From NCBI RefSeq assembly GCF_028331445.1, contig NZ_JAQMHX010000009.1, positions 124,001 through 188,000 of the forward strand: a DNA stretch of 64,000 bases. The letters are read 5' to 3'. Numbering within the stretch: the stretch's first letter is position 1; each line of letters begins with the position of its first letter. Source of the stretch: Candidatus Phyllobacterium onerii (GTDB lineage Bacteria; Pseudomonadota; Alphaproteobacteria; Rhizobiales; Rhizobiaceae). The position numbers and the translations under genes were made by a program. The notes beneath the pieces were generated by a model that was given only the letters and a program-made list of their open reading frames with translations, was not told where the DNA came from and did not search any database. This document shows, piece after piece, positions 42,220 through 51,296 of this stretch.

Positions 42220-43590
42220 TCAATACCGTTCGAAGCCGCGATGCAACTCCCAGTCGGTCACCCGGCGATCATATTCGAATTGTTCCCACTTGGCCGTGTG
42301 CACATAGTGCTCAACCACGTCTTCACCGAGCGCTTCTTTCAGCATTTTCGAGCGACCGAGCGTATCTGTTGCCTCGCGCAGCGTCTTCGGGATTTCCCTC
42401 AGGCGCGCCCCGCCATAGGCATCGCCCTGGAATGGCTTGCCAAGTTCCAGCTTCTCGTCGATACCGGCAAGACCTGAAGCGATTAGCCCGGCAAACGCGA
42501 GATAGGGGTTGAGATCGGCACCGCCGATGCGGCACTCGATACGAATCCCTTTCGTGCCTTCACCGCAGAGACGGAAACCGGCAGTGCGATTGTCCAGACT
42601 CCACACATTCTTGGTCGGGGCGAAGGTGCCCGCCTGGAAGCGCTTGTAGGAGTTGATGTAGGGCGCGAGGAAATAGGTGAAATCGTCGGCATATTTCAGC
42701 TGCCCGGCCACCCACTGCCGCATCAGCGGCGACATCGTGTGTTCGGCCTTCTTGTCATAAAACAGCGGCGTCTTGCCATCGGCGCTCCACAGCGAGTTGT
42801 GGACATGGCTGGAGCTTCCTGCCAGTGAATAATCGTACTTTGCCATGAAGGTGATCGCCTTGCCCATCTGGGTGGCGATTTCCTTGCAGCCGTTCTTCAT
42901 GACGACGTGACGGTCGGCCATTTCCAGCGCTTCGGCGTAACGGACGTTGATCTCTTCCTGACCCGGTCCCCATTCGCCCTTGGAATTCTCAACGGAAATA
43001 CCGGCGTCGAACAGCCCGTTGCGGATAGCCCGCATTACTGCGTCTTCCTTGGTGGTCATCTGGATCACATAATCCTGGATATAGGGCGAAGCCGTATTCA
43101 TGCCCTTCCAGTGCTTGCCACGGGCGGTCTCGTAGGTCTCGTCGAAGAGGTAGAACTCGAGCTCCGATGCGAAATAAGCGAGGTAACCGCGCTCCTTCAG
43201 CCGGGCCAGCTGGCGCTTCAGGATACTGCGCGGCGAATGCGCGAGATCCTCATGATGGTGATGGTCCAGAATATCGCACAATACCAATGCACATTTTTCC
43301 AGCCATGGAATATGGCGGATCGTCGAGAGGTCCGGCTTGATGACGAAATCGCCATAGCCCTGTTTCCAGCTCGCAGCCTTGTAGCCCGGGACAGGCTCCA
43401 TATCGATGTCGTTGGCGAGCAGGTAATTGCAGCCATGAGTTTCGTCGTGGGCGGACTCGACGAAATACGTAGCGTGGAACCGCTTGCCGATCAGCCGGCC
43501 CTGCATGTCGACGAAGCAGGCAAGAACCGTATCAATCTCGCCATTGTTCACACGGCGCTTTAGGTCGTCGAAACTCCAATGTCCGGGCAT
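42220..43590 (-). CDS. Glutamine synthetase family ligase (gamma-glutamylamine synthetase-like)
   Basis: A 456-residue member of the GS family with an N-terminal beta-grasp part and catalytic barrel. ATP/Glu binding landmarks are FASELEFYLFDETYE, GQEEINVRYAEAL, AGSSSHVHNSLWS and NRTAGFRLCGEGTKGIRIECRI. The absence of the conserved adenylylation-loop Tyr context and its neighbours (permease, aldehyde and alcohol dehydrogenases) favour a PuuA-like ligase that joins glutamate to an amine rather than the house-keeping GlnA. AAAGGAAAG precedes the ATG. The amine cannot be identified. Confidence 0.85.
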   Translation of the reverse strand: MPGHWSFDDLKRRVNNGEIDTVLACFVDMQGRLIGKRFHATYFVESAHDETHGCNYLLANDIDMEPVPGYKAASWKQGYGDFVIKPDLSTIRHIPWLEKCALVLCDILDHHHHEDLAHSPRSILKRQLARLKERGYLAYFASELEFYLFDETYETARGKHWKGMNTASPYIQDYVIQMTTKEDAVMRAIRNGLFDAGISVENSKGEWGPGQEEINVRYAEALEMADRHVVMKNGCKEIATQMGKAITFMAKYDYSLAGSSSHVHNSLWSADGKTPLFYDKKAEHTMSPLMRQWVAGQLKYADDFTYFLAPYINSYKRFQAGTFAPTKNVWSLDNRTAGFRLCGEGTKGIRIECRIGGADLNPYLAFAGLIASGLAGIDEKLELGKPFQGDAYGGARLREIPKTLREATDTLGRSKMLKEALGEDVVEHYVHTAKWEQFEYDRRVTDWELHRGFERY

Positions 43591-43626
43591 ATTCTTTCCT
43601 TTGAAATATCACTGCGGGTCAAAATA

Positions 43627-43661
43627 AAAGGGGCGACCGGCGCCTAACCGGTCGCCCCTTT
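43627..43661 (-). terminator. Strong hairpin terminator after the permease gene
   Basis: AAAGGGGCGACCGG (43627-43640) pairs with its complement at 43648-43661 around a 7-base loop, and a T-rich tract follows on the minus strand. It lies between the permease stop (43670) and the ligase start (43590), so it may attenuate readthrough into the ligase gene. Confidence 0.82.
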
Positions 43662-43669
43662 GCTTGAAA

Positions 43670-45223
43670 TCAGGTTCGTTCGCCGACGGCCTGCTCCGCT
43701 GCCTTAATCGCAGCCTGACGCGCAGCAATGATTTCGCCGAGCGGCGGTCCCTGGAACCGGCGTTTCTCGAATGCGAACCAGATGATCGCAGTCAGGATGA
43801 AGAAGCCGACCGTGATGTAGAGCGCCCAGTCGTTGGGTGGCTGGATACCGATGATGAAGATCAGGATCATCGAAAGGACGGAGAGGATCGCGAACAGCGT
43901 GAAGACGCCGCGCCCCATGTTCCATGGACCCATCTTGTCCCATTTCGGCGTTCCCCAGGCAAGCAGGCCGAGCACGATCGGCACTGTGAACGAGAGGAAC
44001 AGGAAGATGACCGTGCAGGATACGACGATCGTATAGGCCGAGGTGCCGGCGACAGAGACGACCGACGAGCCCCAGACGAAAAGCACTGAGAGAACCGCCG
44101 ACGTCCAGATGGCCGCGACCGGCGTGCGATACGTCGGGCTCACCTTGGCGAGTGCAGCGGATCCTGGCAGGCCGCCATCACGCGAGAAGGCGAAGATCAT
44201 GCGCGAGGCCGATGTCACGGTCGCGAGACCGCAAAGCAGCTGCGCAAGGAAAACGACGAGGTAGACGAATTCCTTGAGACCGGTCCCAACGCGTTGGTCG
44301 AAGGCCCAGAAGAAGACGTTCCAGCCCTGCTTGGCGGCTTCGTCCATGTTCGGGATCATCAGGATGAATGCGGCAAGGAACAGGTAGCCGAAAATCGCTG
44401 ACCAAACGACCGACATGACCATGGCGCGCGGTACTGAATGTGCGGCCTTGATCGTTTCCTCCGATGTATGGGCCGAAGCGTCATAGCCGGTGATCGTATA
44501 GATCGGCAGCAAGAGGCCAAGCGCAACCACCCACCAGTTCGAAACGGCAGGCCATACATTGCCGCCCGCCTCACCGGAGTAGTTATGGAAGGTGAACAGG
44601 CGGCTGAAATCCCACGTTTCGGCTGCGAACAGGCAGACGACCGCAATCAGAATCGAGCCAAAGAAGATCAGGTAACCGGAAAAATCCGTGAGCTTGGCCG
44701 TCAGCTTGATGCCGAGATGGTTGATCAGTGCCTGAGCACCGGTGATGATGATCAGGAAGATCGTTTGCGTCGTCAGTGTGTTCTCGATGCCAAGGGTCGG
44801 ACCGAAAGCACCTACGAAGAACGTCCAGGTGCCGACATTGATGGCACCGAGAACGGTGATGAGACCGAGTAGGTTCAGCCAAGCCGTAACCCAGCCGGTG
44901 CCCCGATTGCCGAGGATCGAACCCCAGTGATAGAGCCCGCCGGCAGTTGGATAGGCCGAACTGATCTGCGACATGGCGACGGCGAAGGTCAGCGAAACGA
45001 AACAACCGACCAGCCAGCCGATGCCGATACCGATGCCGCCGGCGCCGGAGGTCGCCTGCGCCAGCGAGTTGATGCCGCCGGAAAGGATGCAGATGATTGA
45101 GAAGGATACGGCGAAGTTCGAAAAGCGGCTCAGCCGCCGCTCCAGTTCCTGGGCATAACCCATGCTGTGGAGGACCTTTATGTCCTCCGATTTATCTGTC
45201 TCAGTATAGTCTTGCTGTGTCAT
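43670..45223 (-). CDS. APC-superfamily amino acid/amine permease
   Basis: A 517-residue inner-membrane transporter with 12 membrane segments. The first carries the APC landmark SFSIICILSGGINSLAQATS (residues about 37-56), then YPTAGGLYHWGSILGNRG. It resembles GABA/choline-type APC permeases found in rhizobia. The ATG at 45223 is favoured over the GTG three bases before because AGGGGAA is spaced properly. It probably imports the amine or amino acid metabolised by the ligase and dehydrogenases downstream, and precedes a strong hairpin that separates it from them. Confidence 0.9.
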   Translation of the reverse strand: MTQQDYTETDKSEDIKVLHSMGYAQELERRLSRFSNFAVSFSIICILSGGINSLAQATSGAGGIGIGIGWLVGCFVSLTFAVAMSQISSAYPTAGGLYHWGSILGNRGTGWVTAWLNLLGLITVLGAINVGTWTFFVGAFGPTLGIENTLTTQTIFLIIITGAQALINHLGIKLTAKLTDFSGYLIFFGSILIAVVCLFAAETWDFSRLFTFHNYSGEAGGNVWPAVSNWWVVALGLLLPIYTITGYDASAHTSEETIKAAHSVPRAMVMSVVWSAIFGYLFLAAFILMIPNMDEAAKQGWNVFFWAFDQRVGTGLKEFVYLVVFLAQLLCGLATVTSASRMIFAFSRDGGLPGSAALAKVSPTYRTPVAAIWTSAVLSVLFVWGSSVVSVAGTSAYTIVVSCTVIFLFLSFTVPIVLGLLAWGTPKWDKMGPWNMGRGVFTLFAILSVLSMILIFIIGIQPPNDWALYITVGFFILTAIIWFAFEKRRFQGPPLGEIIAARQAAIKAAEQAVGERT

Positions 45224-45352
45224 CACGTTCCCCTATTATTCTGGTAAGTTGCAACGTCAGATACTCGCGAGAGCGTTACTCCGTGAAGCAATTCCAGGAA
45301 AAGTCTGAAGCGGTTTTCCGTCCGGAATTGCGTAACAATGTTCTAGTTTTGT

Positions 45353-46177
45353 TTATGCAGTCCCCTTCTTGGCGAACCCATTGCTTTCGAACGCGACGGG
45401 TTCCACGTTCTCCCTCAGCAGCCTGGAAAGCATGACGCCCCACGCTCGTTCTTCTGATGGTGTGGCAATCAGATCGTTTCGAATCTCGATCATCACAGCC
45501 GGCAATCCAAAGGCAGAAGCGTGTCGCTCCAGTGTGTAATAGACACGGTCTGCCGGTGAATAAGGTTGGTTGATGCCGACATTGAACTGCTTCAATATCT
45601 GCAGCCCGGCAATCAATGGCGCGGCGACCCGGTCATCGTCATCATGGATGATGCCGACGTGCCAGGGGCGCTCAACTCCGCGATAGACCGGCGTATAGGA
45701 ATGCACCGCCACGTAGATCGGATCAGGCAAGCCTTTGCTTGCCCGCTCATGGGCCAGCATCTCGATGGCCGCATGATATGGCTTGTGCGAAAGTGCTGCA
45801 CGCTGCGATTTCGCTGCTTCATCCAGATCCACATTGCCGGGAATCGTCGTCACTTCACTTAACGAGGGCACCAGGTCCGGCGCAGCGAGCGGGCGGTTGC
45901 AATCGATGATGAGACGCGACAAGCAGGATTCAACCAGTGGAGCGTCGAGCTCCCGGCTCAATATCTGGCTAACGCCCAGTGCGCCGGGATCCCACGCGAT
46001 ATGCTTCTGCAAGTCATCCGGATCGAGGCCAAGCGTGCCAAAGCCATCAGGGATATAGTTGGAGGCATGGTCGCAAAGGATGACAAATTGTGAGTGCCCG
46101 TCAGGGTTCGATACCCGGACCGGACTCCAGTCATGCGCCACTGTCCGCGGCGTCCTGTGAGAAAGGCGTTGGCCCAT
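45353..46177 (-). CDS. N-formylglutamate amidohydrolase family protein
   Basis: A 274-residue soluble hydrolase with family motifs FVILCDHASNYIPDGFG, LIIDCNRPL, IYVAVHSYTPVYRG and VMIEIRNDLIATP. The His and Glu residues in these blocks match the zinc-type peptidase fold of N-formylglutamate deformylases (HutG-like). It may release glutamate or an amine from a gamma-glutamyl or N-formyl intermediate in this cluster. No hut genes are adjacent. First gene of the minus-strand cluster, divergent from the RpiR regulator. Confidence 0.85.
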   Translation of the reverse strand: MGQRLSHRTPRTVAHDWSPVRVSNPDGHSQFVILCDHASNYIPDGFGTLGLDPDDLQKHIAWDPGALGVSQILSRELDAPLVESCLSRLIIDCNRPLAAPDLVPSLSEVTTIPGNVDLDEAAKSQRAALSHKPYHAAIEMLAHERASKGLPDPIYVAVHSYTPVYRGVERPWHVGIIHDDDDRVAAPLIAGLQILKQFNVGINQPYSPADRVYYTLERHASAFGLPAVMIEIRNDLIATPSEERAWGVMLSRLLRENVEPVAFESNGFAKKGTA

Positions 46178-46234
46178 CTACCCTCTTTGACAACTGTATC
46201 TTACGTTACATTTTCTGTTTTTATTTCCACTCTC

Positions 46235-46248
46235 GTATGATTTGATAC
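46235..46248. promoter_or_regulatory. Palindrome in the divergent RpiR promoter
   Basis: GTATGATTTGATAC has GTAT/ATAC inverted ends in a 123-bp AT-rich divergent gap between the amidohydrolase and rpiR-type genes. It is a candidate operator; assignment to the RpiR protein is inferred. Confidence 0.4.
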
Positions 46249-46300
46249 ATAACAGGCAAGATTGTCAAATCCGAAAACCGGATTTCGTGGGGAAACATCG

Positions 46301-47152
46301 ATGACGACCAGCATTTCCGAGCTGATAGCTGAGAAAATCGACGCGATGCCCGCATCGGAACGCAAGGCCGCGCAGACGCTGATCGCCAATTATCCACTGA
46401 TCGGCTTGCGCACTGTGGCCGAGTTTTCGACTCAGGCCGGCGTAAGTTCGCCGACGATTCTCCGTTTTGTTTCCCGTCTTGGCTTCCAGAGCTACCCGGA
46501 TTTTCAGGGAGCGTTGCAGGAGGAACTGGCCGCCCAGGTGCAATCGCCATGGAACCGCGCGAGCACGATCCAGACCGCGAAGGGCGGCCCAATTCTTCCT
46601 CTCAAATCAACATTCCCTCTCATGGAGGCCGCAATCGAGAATATTCGCGAGACCTTCCAGCATCTTTCGGCCCAACAATTGGACGATGTGACCGATGCCA
46701 TCAGCCGCAACCGCGCGCGTATCTATCTTCTGGGAGGCCGCTTCACCGATCCGATTGCCAGATACATGGCCGCGCATCTCAAGATCACCCGACCGGGCGT
46801 GACTCACCTCACTGGCCAGGAAAGCCACTGGCGCGACCACCTGATCGACATGGGAAAGAAGGATGTCCTCGTCATATTCGATATCCGCCGCTACCAGCAG
46901 AGCCTGATCCACTTCGCTGAAAAGGCACAGGCACGCGGAGTGGAGATTGTCCTGATAACCGACCAATGGCTCTCGCCCATCGCCCGCTTCGCCCGTCATG
47001 TCATCGCCGGCCGCACGGCCGTGCCCTCGCCCTGGGATTCGTCTGCGACGCTTTTCCTTGTGGCCGAGACCCTGATCGCGGAAGTGACCCGCAAGCTCGA
47101 AAAGAGCGGCGCCGATCGCATCCGTGATATGGAAAAGCTGCGTGATAATTAG
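46301..47152 (+). CDS. MurR/RpiR family regulator
   Basis: A 283-residue regulator. An N-terminal helix-turn-helix (LRTVAEFSTQAGVSSPTILR) precedes a SIS domain (RIYLLGGRFTDPIARYMAAH, then DVLVIFDIRRYQQSLIHF). The ATG at 46301 is chosen because GGGGAAA lies 8 bases upstream; a longer frame adds 13 residues. RpiR proteins usually sense phosphosugars, yet several in alphaproteobacteria sit by amino-acid loci. It is divergent from the amine cluster and 102 bp upstream of gnd, so it may serve either. Confidence 0.9.
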   Translation: MTTSISELIAEKIDAMPASERKAAQTLIANYPLIGLRTVAEFSTQAGVSSPTILRFVSRLGFQSYPDFQGALQEELAAQVQSPWNRASTIQTAKGGPILPLKSTFPLMEAAIENIRETFQHLSAQQLDDVTDAISRNRARIYLLGGRFTDPIARYMAAHLKITRPGVTHLTGQESHWRDHLIDMGKKDVLVIFDIRRYQQSLIHFAEKAQARGVEIVLITDQWLSPIARFARHVIAGRTAVPSPWDSSATLFLVAETLIAEVTRKLEKSGADRIRDMEKLRDN

Positions 47153-47254
47153 ATTGTGAATGCAACCAGTCCCTGCCGTTGATATACAGATGCTCATTCC
47201 GGATCGAAGACGTCCCTTCGAGCCCAAGCATCGAAATAAGCAAGGACAAAAATC

Positions 47255-48673
47255 ATGCAGCAAGCTGACATCGGGTTGATCGGCCTTGGCGTCATGGGCG
47301 CCAATCTGGCACTCAATATCGCTGAAAACGGCTATCGCGTCGCGGTTTTCAACAGGACAGTGGCAAAGACTCACGAGTTCTACGAAGATGCTGGTAGCCT
47401 GAAAGACCAGATCATCCCTTGTGAGACCCTCGAAGACTTGGCGAAGAACATCCGCGCGCCGCGGCCGATCATCTTGATGGTCAAGGCCGGAGAAGCCGTC
47501 GACGAGCAGATTGCTGCGCTGAAGCCATTTCTCGCCAAGGAAGACATCATCATCGATGCCGGCAATGCCAACTTCCACGACACCGTACGGCGTCTTGCCG
47601 AACTCGGGCCCAACGATCCGACTTTTGTCGGCATGGGCGTTTCCGGCGGTGAAGAAGGCGCGCGGCATGGCCCGTCGATCATGGTCGGCGGCTCACCTGA
47701 ATCCTATGCCCGCATCGAGCCGGTGCTGACGGCAATTTCCGCGAAGTACCAGGGCGAATCCTGCTCCGCCCTGCTCGGTCCTGATGGTGCCGGCCATTTC
47801 GTCAAGACCATCCACAACGGCATCGAATATGCCGACATGCAGATGATTGCAGAAGTCTACGGTGTGCTGCGCGACGGGCTCGGACTGACACCTGAGGCAA
47901 TCGGCAGGATTTTCGAAAAATGGAATAACGGCCCGCTGAATTCCTATCTCATCGAGATCACCGCAAAAGTGCTGCTCGCGACAGACAAGAAGACTGGAAA
48001 ACCCGCAGTCGACGTCATTCTAGATAGCGCTGGCCAGAAGGGAACCGGACGCTGGGCCGCGATCGAAGCGCAGATGCTCGGCATTCCGGCAACCGCTATC
48101 GAAGCAGCCGTCGCCGCTCGCTCGATCTCGTCGCTGGTCAAGGAGCGGAGCGAAGCGTCAAAAGCTTATGGCGACCTCGGCACCGCCAATCTTTTAGATG
48201 GCGGCCAGGCATTCATCGATGCACTGGAAGAGGGTTTGCTCGCTGGAAAGATCGCGGCCTATGCCCAAGGCTTCGACGTCATGGCGGGCGCCTCGAAAGA
48301 ACATGGCTGGAATGTACCGCTGGCCACCACGGCACGCATCTGGCGCGCCGGCTGCATCATCCGCTCGCAGTTCCTCGATCAGATCGCTGCTGCCTTTGAA
48401 GGCAGCGAAGGTAAGAATCTGCTGCTCGTGCCTGCTTTCGTCGAACGGATGAAAACCGGATCGCAATCGTTGCGCAAGATCGTCGCTGAAGCCGCTCTCG
48501 CAGGTCTGCCGACCCCGGCGCTCGCGGCCGCGCTAAGCTATTTTGATAGCTTCCGGCAGGCGCGCGGTACAGCTAACCTCATCCAGGCTCAGCGCGATTT
48601 CTTCGGCGCGCACGGCTTTAAAAGGATTGGTGAGGAAGGCGATTTTCATGGCCCCTGGGCGGAAGCAGATTAA
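47255..48673 (+). CDS. gnd: 6-phosphogluconate dehydrogenase (decarboxylating)
   Basis: A 472-residue enzyme. The N-terminal Rossmann motif is IGLGVMGANLALNIAENGY. The substrate region reads GVSGGEEGARHGPSIMVGG, and the catalytic Lys lies in FVKTIHNGIEYADMQMI. The C-terminal part ends QAQRDFFGAHGFKR. It oxidises 6-phosphogluconate to ribulose 5-phosphate with NADP+. AAGGA precedes the ATG. It stands alone here; zwf and pgl are not in the window. A structured 3' hairpin lies at 48716-48746. Confidence 0.95.
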   Translation: MQQADIGLIGLGVMGANLALNIAENGYRVAVFNRTVAKTHEFYEDAGSLKDQIIPCETLEDLAKNIRAPRPIILMVKAGEAVDEQIAALKPFLAKEDIIIDAGNANFHDTVRRLAELGPNDPTFVGMGVSGGEEGARHGPSIMVGGSPESYARIEPVLTAISAKYQGESCSALLGPDGAGHFVKTIHNGIEYADMQMIAEVYGVLRDGLGLTPEAIGRIFEKWNNGPLNSYLIEITAKVLLATDKKTGKPAVDVILDSAGQKGTGRWAAIEAQMLGIPATAIEAAVAARSISSLVKERSEASKAYGDLGTANLLDGGQAFIDALEEGLLAGKIAAYAQGFDVMAGASKEHGWNVPLATTARIWRAGCIIRSQFLDQIAAAFEGSEGKNLLLVPAFVERMKTGSQSLRKIVAEAALAGLPTPALAAALSYFDSFRQARGTANLIQAQRDFFGAHGFKRIGEEGDFHGPWAEAD

Positions 48674-48715
48674 TCGTCAATCGGATTGTCTATGGGACAG
48701 CGACAGTGCATCAAA

Positions 48716-48746
48716 CGGGAGCCGGGTTTAACCGCCCTGGCTCCCG
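48716..48746 (+). terminator. Hairpin after gnd
   Basis: CGGGAGCC (48716-48723) pairs with GGCTCCCG (48739-48746), with inner GGG/CCC pairing. It lacks a clear T-run, so it may be a factor-dependent terminator or a 3' stabiliser for gnd mRNA. Confidence 0.45.
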
Positions 48747-48817
48747 CCACATCTGTGGGGCATGCAAACCCAACCAAATAGCCAAGCGGACGAAGACGCC
48801 GCACTGAAAGGTTAGAC

Positions 48818-49438
48818 ATGTCGACCAACACTTACCAACATCGTGTTTATTCTGCTGAACGGCCGGGAAGCCCGTTGCTTTTCGTGTTCCACGGCACCGG
48901 CGGTGACGAAAACCAGTTCTTCGATTTTGGCAGACAATTACTGCCGGAAGCTGGAATTGTCTCACCCCGCGGCGATGTCTCCGAGCATGGCGCCGCGCGC
49001 TTCTTCCGCCGAACGCGCGAAGGCGTCTATGATATGGACGATCTTGCCGCGCGTACGAGCGCCATGGCGAAGTTTGTTCGCGCGCACAAAGACAAGGCGA
49101 AGCCATCGAAAACGGTGGCGCTTGGCTATTCCAACGGAGCAAACATGATCGCCTCCGTCATGCTTTCCCATCCCGAGCTTTTCGATGAAACCGTTCTGAT
49201 GCATCCGCTTGTTCCATGGACGCCTGAGCCGCAGCTCGGCCTTGCCGGCAAGCGCGCTCTGATCACAGCAGGAAGATTGGATACGATCTGTCCGCCGGTT
49301 CTGACGCAGACCTTAGCAGACTATCTGATTGAGCAAGGGGTCGAGACTGATCTCGTCTGGCATTCCGGCGGTCACGAAATCCAGCAAAGCGAAGTCACCG
49401 CCATAGAACGTTTCGTTCGCGCTACGGTGTTAAAATGA
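48818..49438 (+). CDS. Alpha/beta hydrolase (phospholipase/carboxylesterase type)
   Basis: A 206-residue small esterase. LLFVFHGTGGDENQFFDF carries the oxyanion HGTGG motif, LGYSNGANM gives the GxSxG nucleophile Ser, and HSGGHEI gives the catalytic His. The size and order match YpfH/MhqD-like carboxylesterases. The substrate is unknown. A GNRA-loop terminator follows at once and is shared with the convergent GNAT gene. Confidence 0.9.
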   Translation: MSTNTYQHRVYSAERPGSPLLFVFHGTGGDENQFFDFGRQLLPEAGIVSPRGDVSEHGAARFFRRTREGVYDMDDLAARTSAMAKFVRAHKDKAKPSKTVALGYSNGANMIASVMLSHPELFDETVLMHPLVPWTPEPQLGLAGKRALITAGRLDTICPPVLTQTLADYLIEQGVETDLVWHSGGHEIQQSEVTAIERFVRATVLK

Positions 49439-49442
49439 AAAA

Positions 49443-49465
49443 CCGGCCCGAAAGGGCCGGCTTTT
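49443..49465. terminator. GNRA-loop terminator between convergent genes
   Basis: CCGGCCC (49443-49449), GAAA tetraloop, GGGCCGG (49454-49460) then CTTTT. A strong intrinsic terminator for the esterase gene, possibly acting on both strands. Confidence 0.87.
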
Positions 49466-49468
49466 GTC

Positions 49469-50083
49469 CTATCGCGAGAACCGCAGCGAAACCGGCAACA
49501 CCCTCATCGAATGCGATGAGCGGCGACCCCTTGGCGTCAGCAACCCATGGCACCCTTCAAGATGGCCCGGCTTCAGTTCCAACGCCAGAAAGCGCCGGCG
49601 TTCCACCGGACCAGGCATGGCAAGGTCTGTCGTCTTCGTACCACTGAAGCCGAAGCGCTCGTAATATTCCGGATCGCCCACCAGAATGACAGCACCATGG
49701 CCGAGCCGTGCAGCCTCCGCCGTCGCGTGCCGCATCAATGCCACACCGATGCCCTTGCCCTTCAGTGAGGGTTCCACAGCAAGCGGTCCAAGCAACAATG
49801 CCCGTACCGGCTTGCCTGCCGCATCATGTCCAGCCTGGATGTCCCACAGCCGCACTGTGCCGAGCAGCGCACCATTGATCCCGCGTGCGACGAATGCCAG
49901 TCCCTCGGAGGGCAGCCGGCCGCGGCGCAGCTTTTCCGACGACTTGCGGCGGCGTCCCTCGCCCATGGCACGGTCGAGCAAAGCTTCGCGGGCACGTTCG
50001 TCCAGCGCCGTCTCATTGCGTATGATAAAGGCCTGCGATCCGTCCGGATGCAGATTTTGTTCGATGAATTCTACTGCGCTCAT
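49469..50083 (-). CDS. GNAT N-acetyltransferase next to ornithine decarboxylase
   Basis: A 204-residue acetyltransferase. Residues about 85-150 hold the GNAT core with LGPLAVEPSLKGKGIGVALMRHA (acetyl-CoA pyrophosphate loop) and ILVGDPEYYERFGFSG. The ATG at 50083 is preferred to a TTG 12 bases earlier, although neither has a good ribosome site. The gene is 79 bp downstream of the decarboxylase on the same strand, an arrangement seen in alphaproteobacteria, so polyamine acetylation is possible. Substrate not proven. Confidence 0.85.
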   Translation of the reverse strand: MSAVEFIEQNLHPDGSQAFIIRNETALDERAREALLDRAMGEGRRRKSSEKLRRGRLPSEGLAFVARGINGALLGTVRLWDIQAGHDAAGKPVRALLLGPLAVEPSLKGKGIGVALMRHATAEAARLGHGAVILVGDPEYYERFGFSGTKTTDLAMPGPVERRRFLALELKPGHLEGCHGLLTPRGRRSSHSMRVLPVSLRFSR

Positions 50084-50119
50084 TGTCTTGACCAATCAAT
50101 CATAAGGGTGCGTCATCGC

Positions 50120-50164
50120 TGTCCGGCAAGCCGGACAGCAGTCCACAACCGGGAAAGCCCGGTT
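50120..50164 (-). terminator. Tandem hairpins at the decarboxylase 3' end
   Basis: TGTCCGGC-AA-GCCGGACA at 50120-50137 and AACCGGG-AAAG-CCCGGTT at 50147-50164; the second overlaps the stop codon of the decarboxylase gene. No T-run follows on the minus strand. They may limit readthrough into the GNAT gene or protect the mRNA 3' end. Confidence 0.5.
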
Positions 50165-51296
50165 AGATGACGTATGATCGGAGCGGTTCAAACCCGTTGA
50201 AAGCGACGGCAGAATACGTAGTCGTATAAGCACCTGTTCCCTCGATCAGCACTTCGTCGCCAATGGTCAGCGAGATCGGCAGCGGATAGGGGTTCTTTTC
50301 GTACATCACGTCGGCGCTGTCGCAGGTCGGGCCCGCAAGGACGCAAGGCTCGGCGAGGTCGCCATCGCGCGGCGTGGTGATCTGGTAGCGGATCGCCTCG
50401 TCCATCGTCTCGGCAAGACCACCGAACTTACCGATGTCGAGATAGACCCAGCGAACATTGTCATTGGCAGCCTTCTTCGAGACGAGCACGACTTCAGCCT
50501 TGATCACACCGGCATTGCCGACCATGCCGCGGCCTGGCTCGATGATGGTCTCCGGTAGGCGATTGCCGAAATGCTTGCTCAATGCCTGGAAGATCGCCTG
50601 GCCATAGGCCTGGGCGGTTGGCACGTCCTTGAGGTAACGGGTCGGGAAACCGCCGCCCATATTGACCATCTTCAACGTGATGCCTTCCATTGCGAGCTTG
50701 TCGAAGACGTACTTCGCATCGCCGAGAGCGCGGTCCCAGGCAGAAAGGTCCGTCTGCTGCGAACCGACATGGAACGAAACGCCATAGCTGTCGAGGCCGA
50801 GTTTCTGCGCAGCGAGGAGAACATCGACGGCCATTGCCGGCACGCAGCCGAACTTGCGCGACAGCGGCCATTCGGCGCCGGCACCATCAGTCAAAACGCG
50901 GCAGAATATACGGGAACCGGGAGCAGCGCGGGCTACCTTCTCGACTTCCTCGATGCAATCGACGGCGAACAGGCGGATGCCGAGCTCGAAAGCGCGCGCG
51001 ATATCGCGCTCCTTCTTGATCGTATTGCCGAAAGAGATACGGTCAGCCGTCGCGCCGGCGTCAAGCGCCATTTCGGCTTCGGCGACGGAGGCCGTGTCGA
51101 AATTGGAGCCGAGCGACGCGAGCAGGCGAAGGATTTCCGGCGCAGGATTGGCCTTCACCGCGTAGAATATCTTCGATTCCGGCAAAGCCATCTCGAAATT
51201 ATGATAATTCTCGCGCACCACTTCCAGATCGAGCACCATGCAAGGGCCGTTCGGACGTCGGGTGTTGATGAAATCGATAATGCGCTGCGTAGCCAT
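50163..51296 (-). CDS. Ornithine/lysine decarboxylase, group IV PLP enzyme
   Basis: A 377-residue fold-type III decarboxylase like eukaryotic ornithine decarboxylase. Lys48 in FYAVKANPAPEIL binds PLP; HVGSQ, MGGGFPTRY and EPGRGMVGNAG bind the cofactor phosphate; the catalytic Cys is in AGPTCDSADVMYE. Alphaproteobacterial members make putrescine from ornithine and some also accept lysine. The ATG at 51296 is chosen because GGAG precedes it; a longer frame adds six residues. A structured leader with small frames lies upstream (51297-51530), suggesting control by polyamine or amino acid. Confidence 0.93.
   Translation of the reverse strand: MATQRIIDFINTRRPNGPCMVLDLEVVRENYHNFEMALPESKIFYAVKANPAPEILRLLASLGSNFDTASVAEAEMALDAGATADRISFGNTIKKERDIARAFELGIRLFAVDCIEEVEKVARAAPGSRIFCRVLTDGAGAEWPLSRKFGCVPAMAVDVLLAAQKLGLDSYGVSFHVGSQQTDLSAWDRALGDAKYVFDKLAMEGITLKMVNMGGGFPTRYLKDVPTAQAYGQAIFQALSKHFGNRLPETIIEPGRGMVGNAGVIKAEVVLVSKKAANDNVRWVYLDIGKFGGLAETMDEAIRYQITTPRDGDLAEPCVLAGPTCDSADVMYEKNPYPLPISLTIGDEVLIEGTGAYTTTYSAVAFNGFEPLRSYVI

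Noticed and set aside
42220-43590. House-keeping glutamine synthetase (glnA)
   Set aside because: Neighbours are amine catabolic and a GlnB gene is absent; a gamma-glutamylamine ligase is the better reading.
46607-47668. 353-codon frame antisense to the RpiR and gnd genes
   Set aside because: Overlaps two clear genes fully and shows no recognisable domain.
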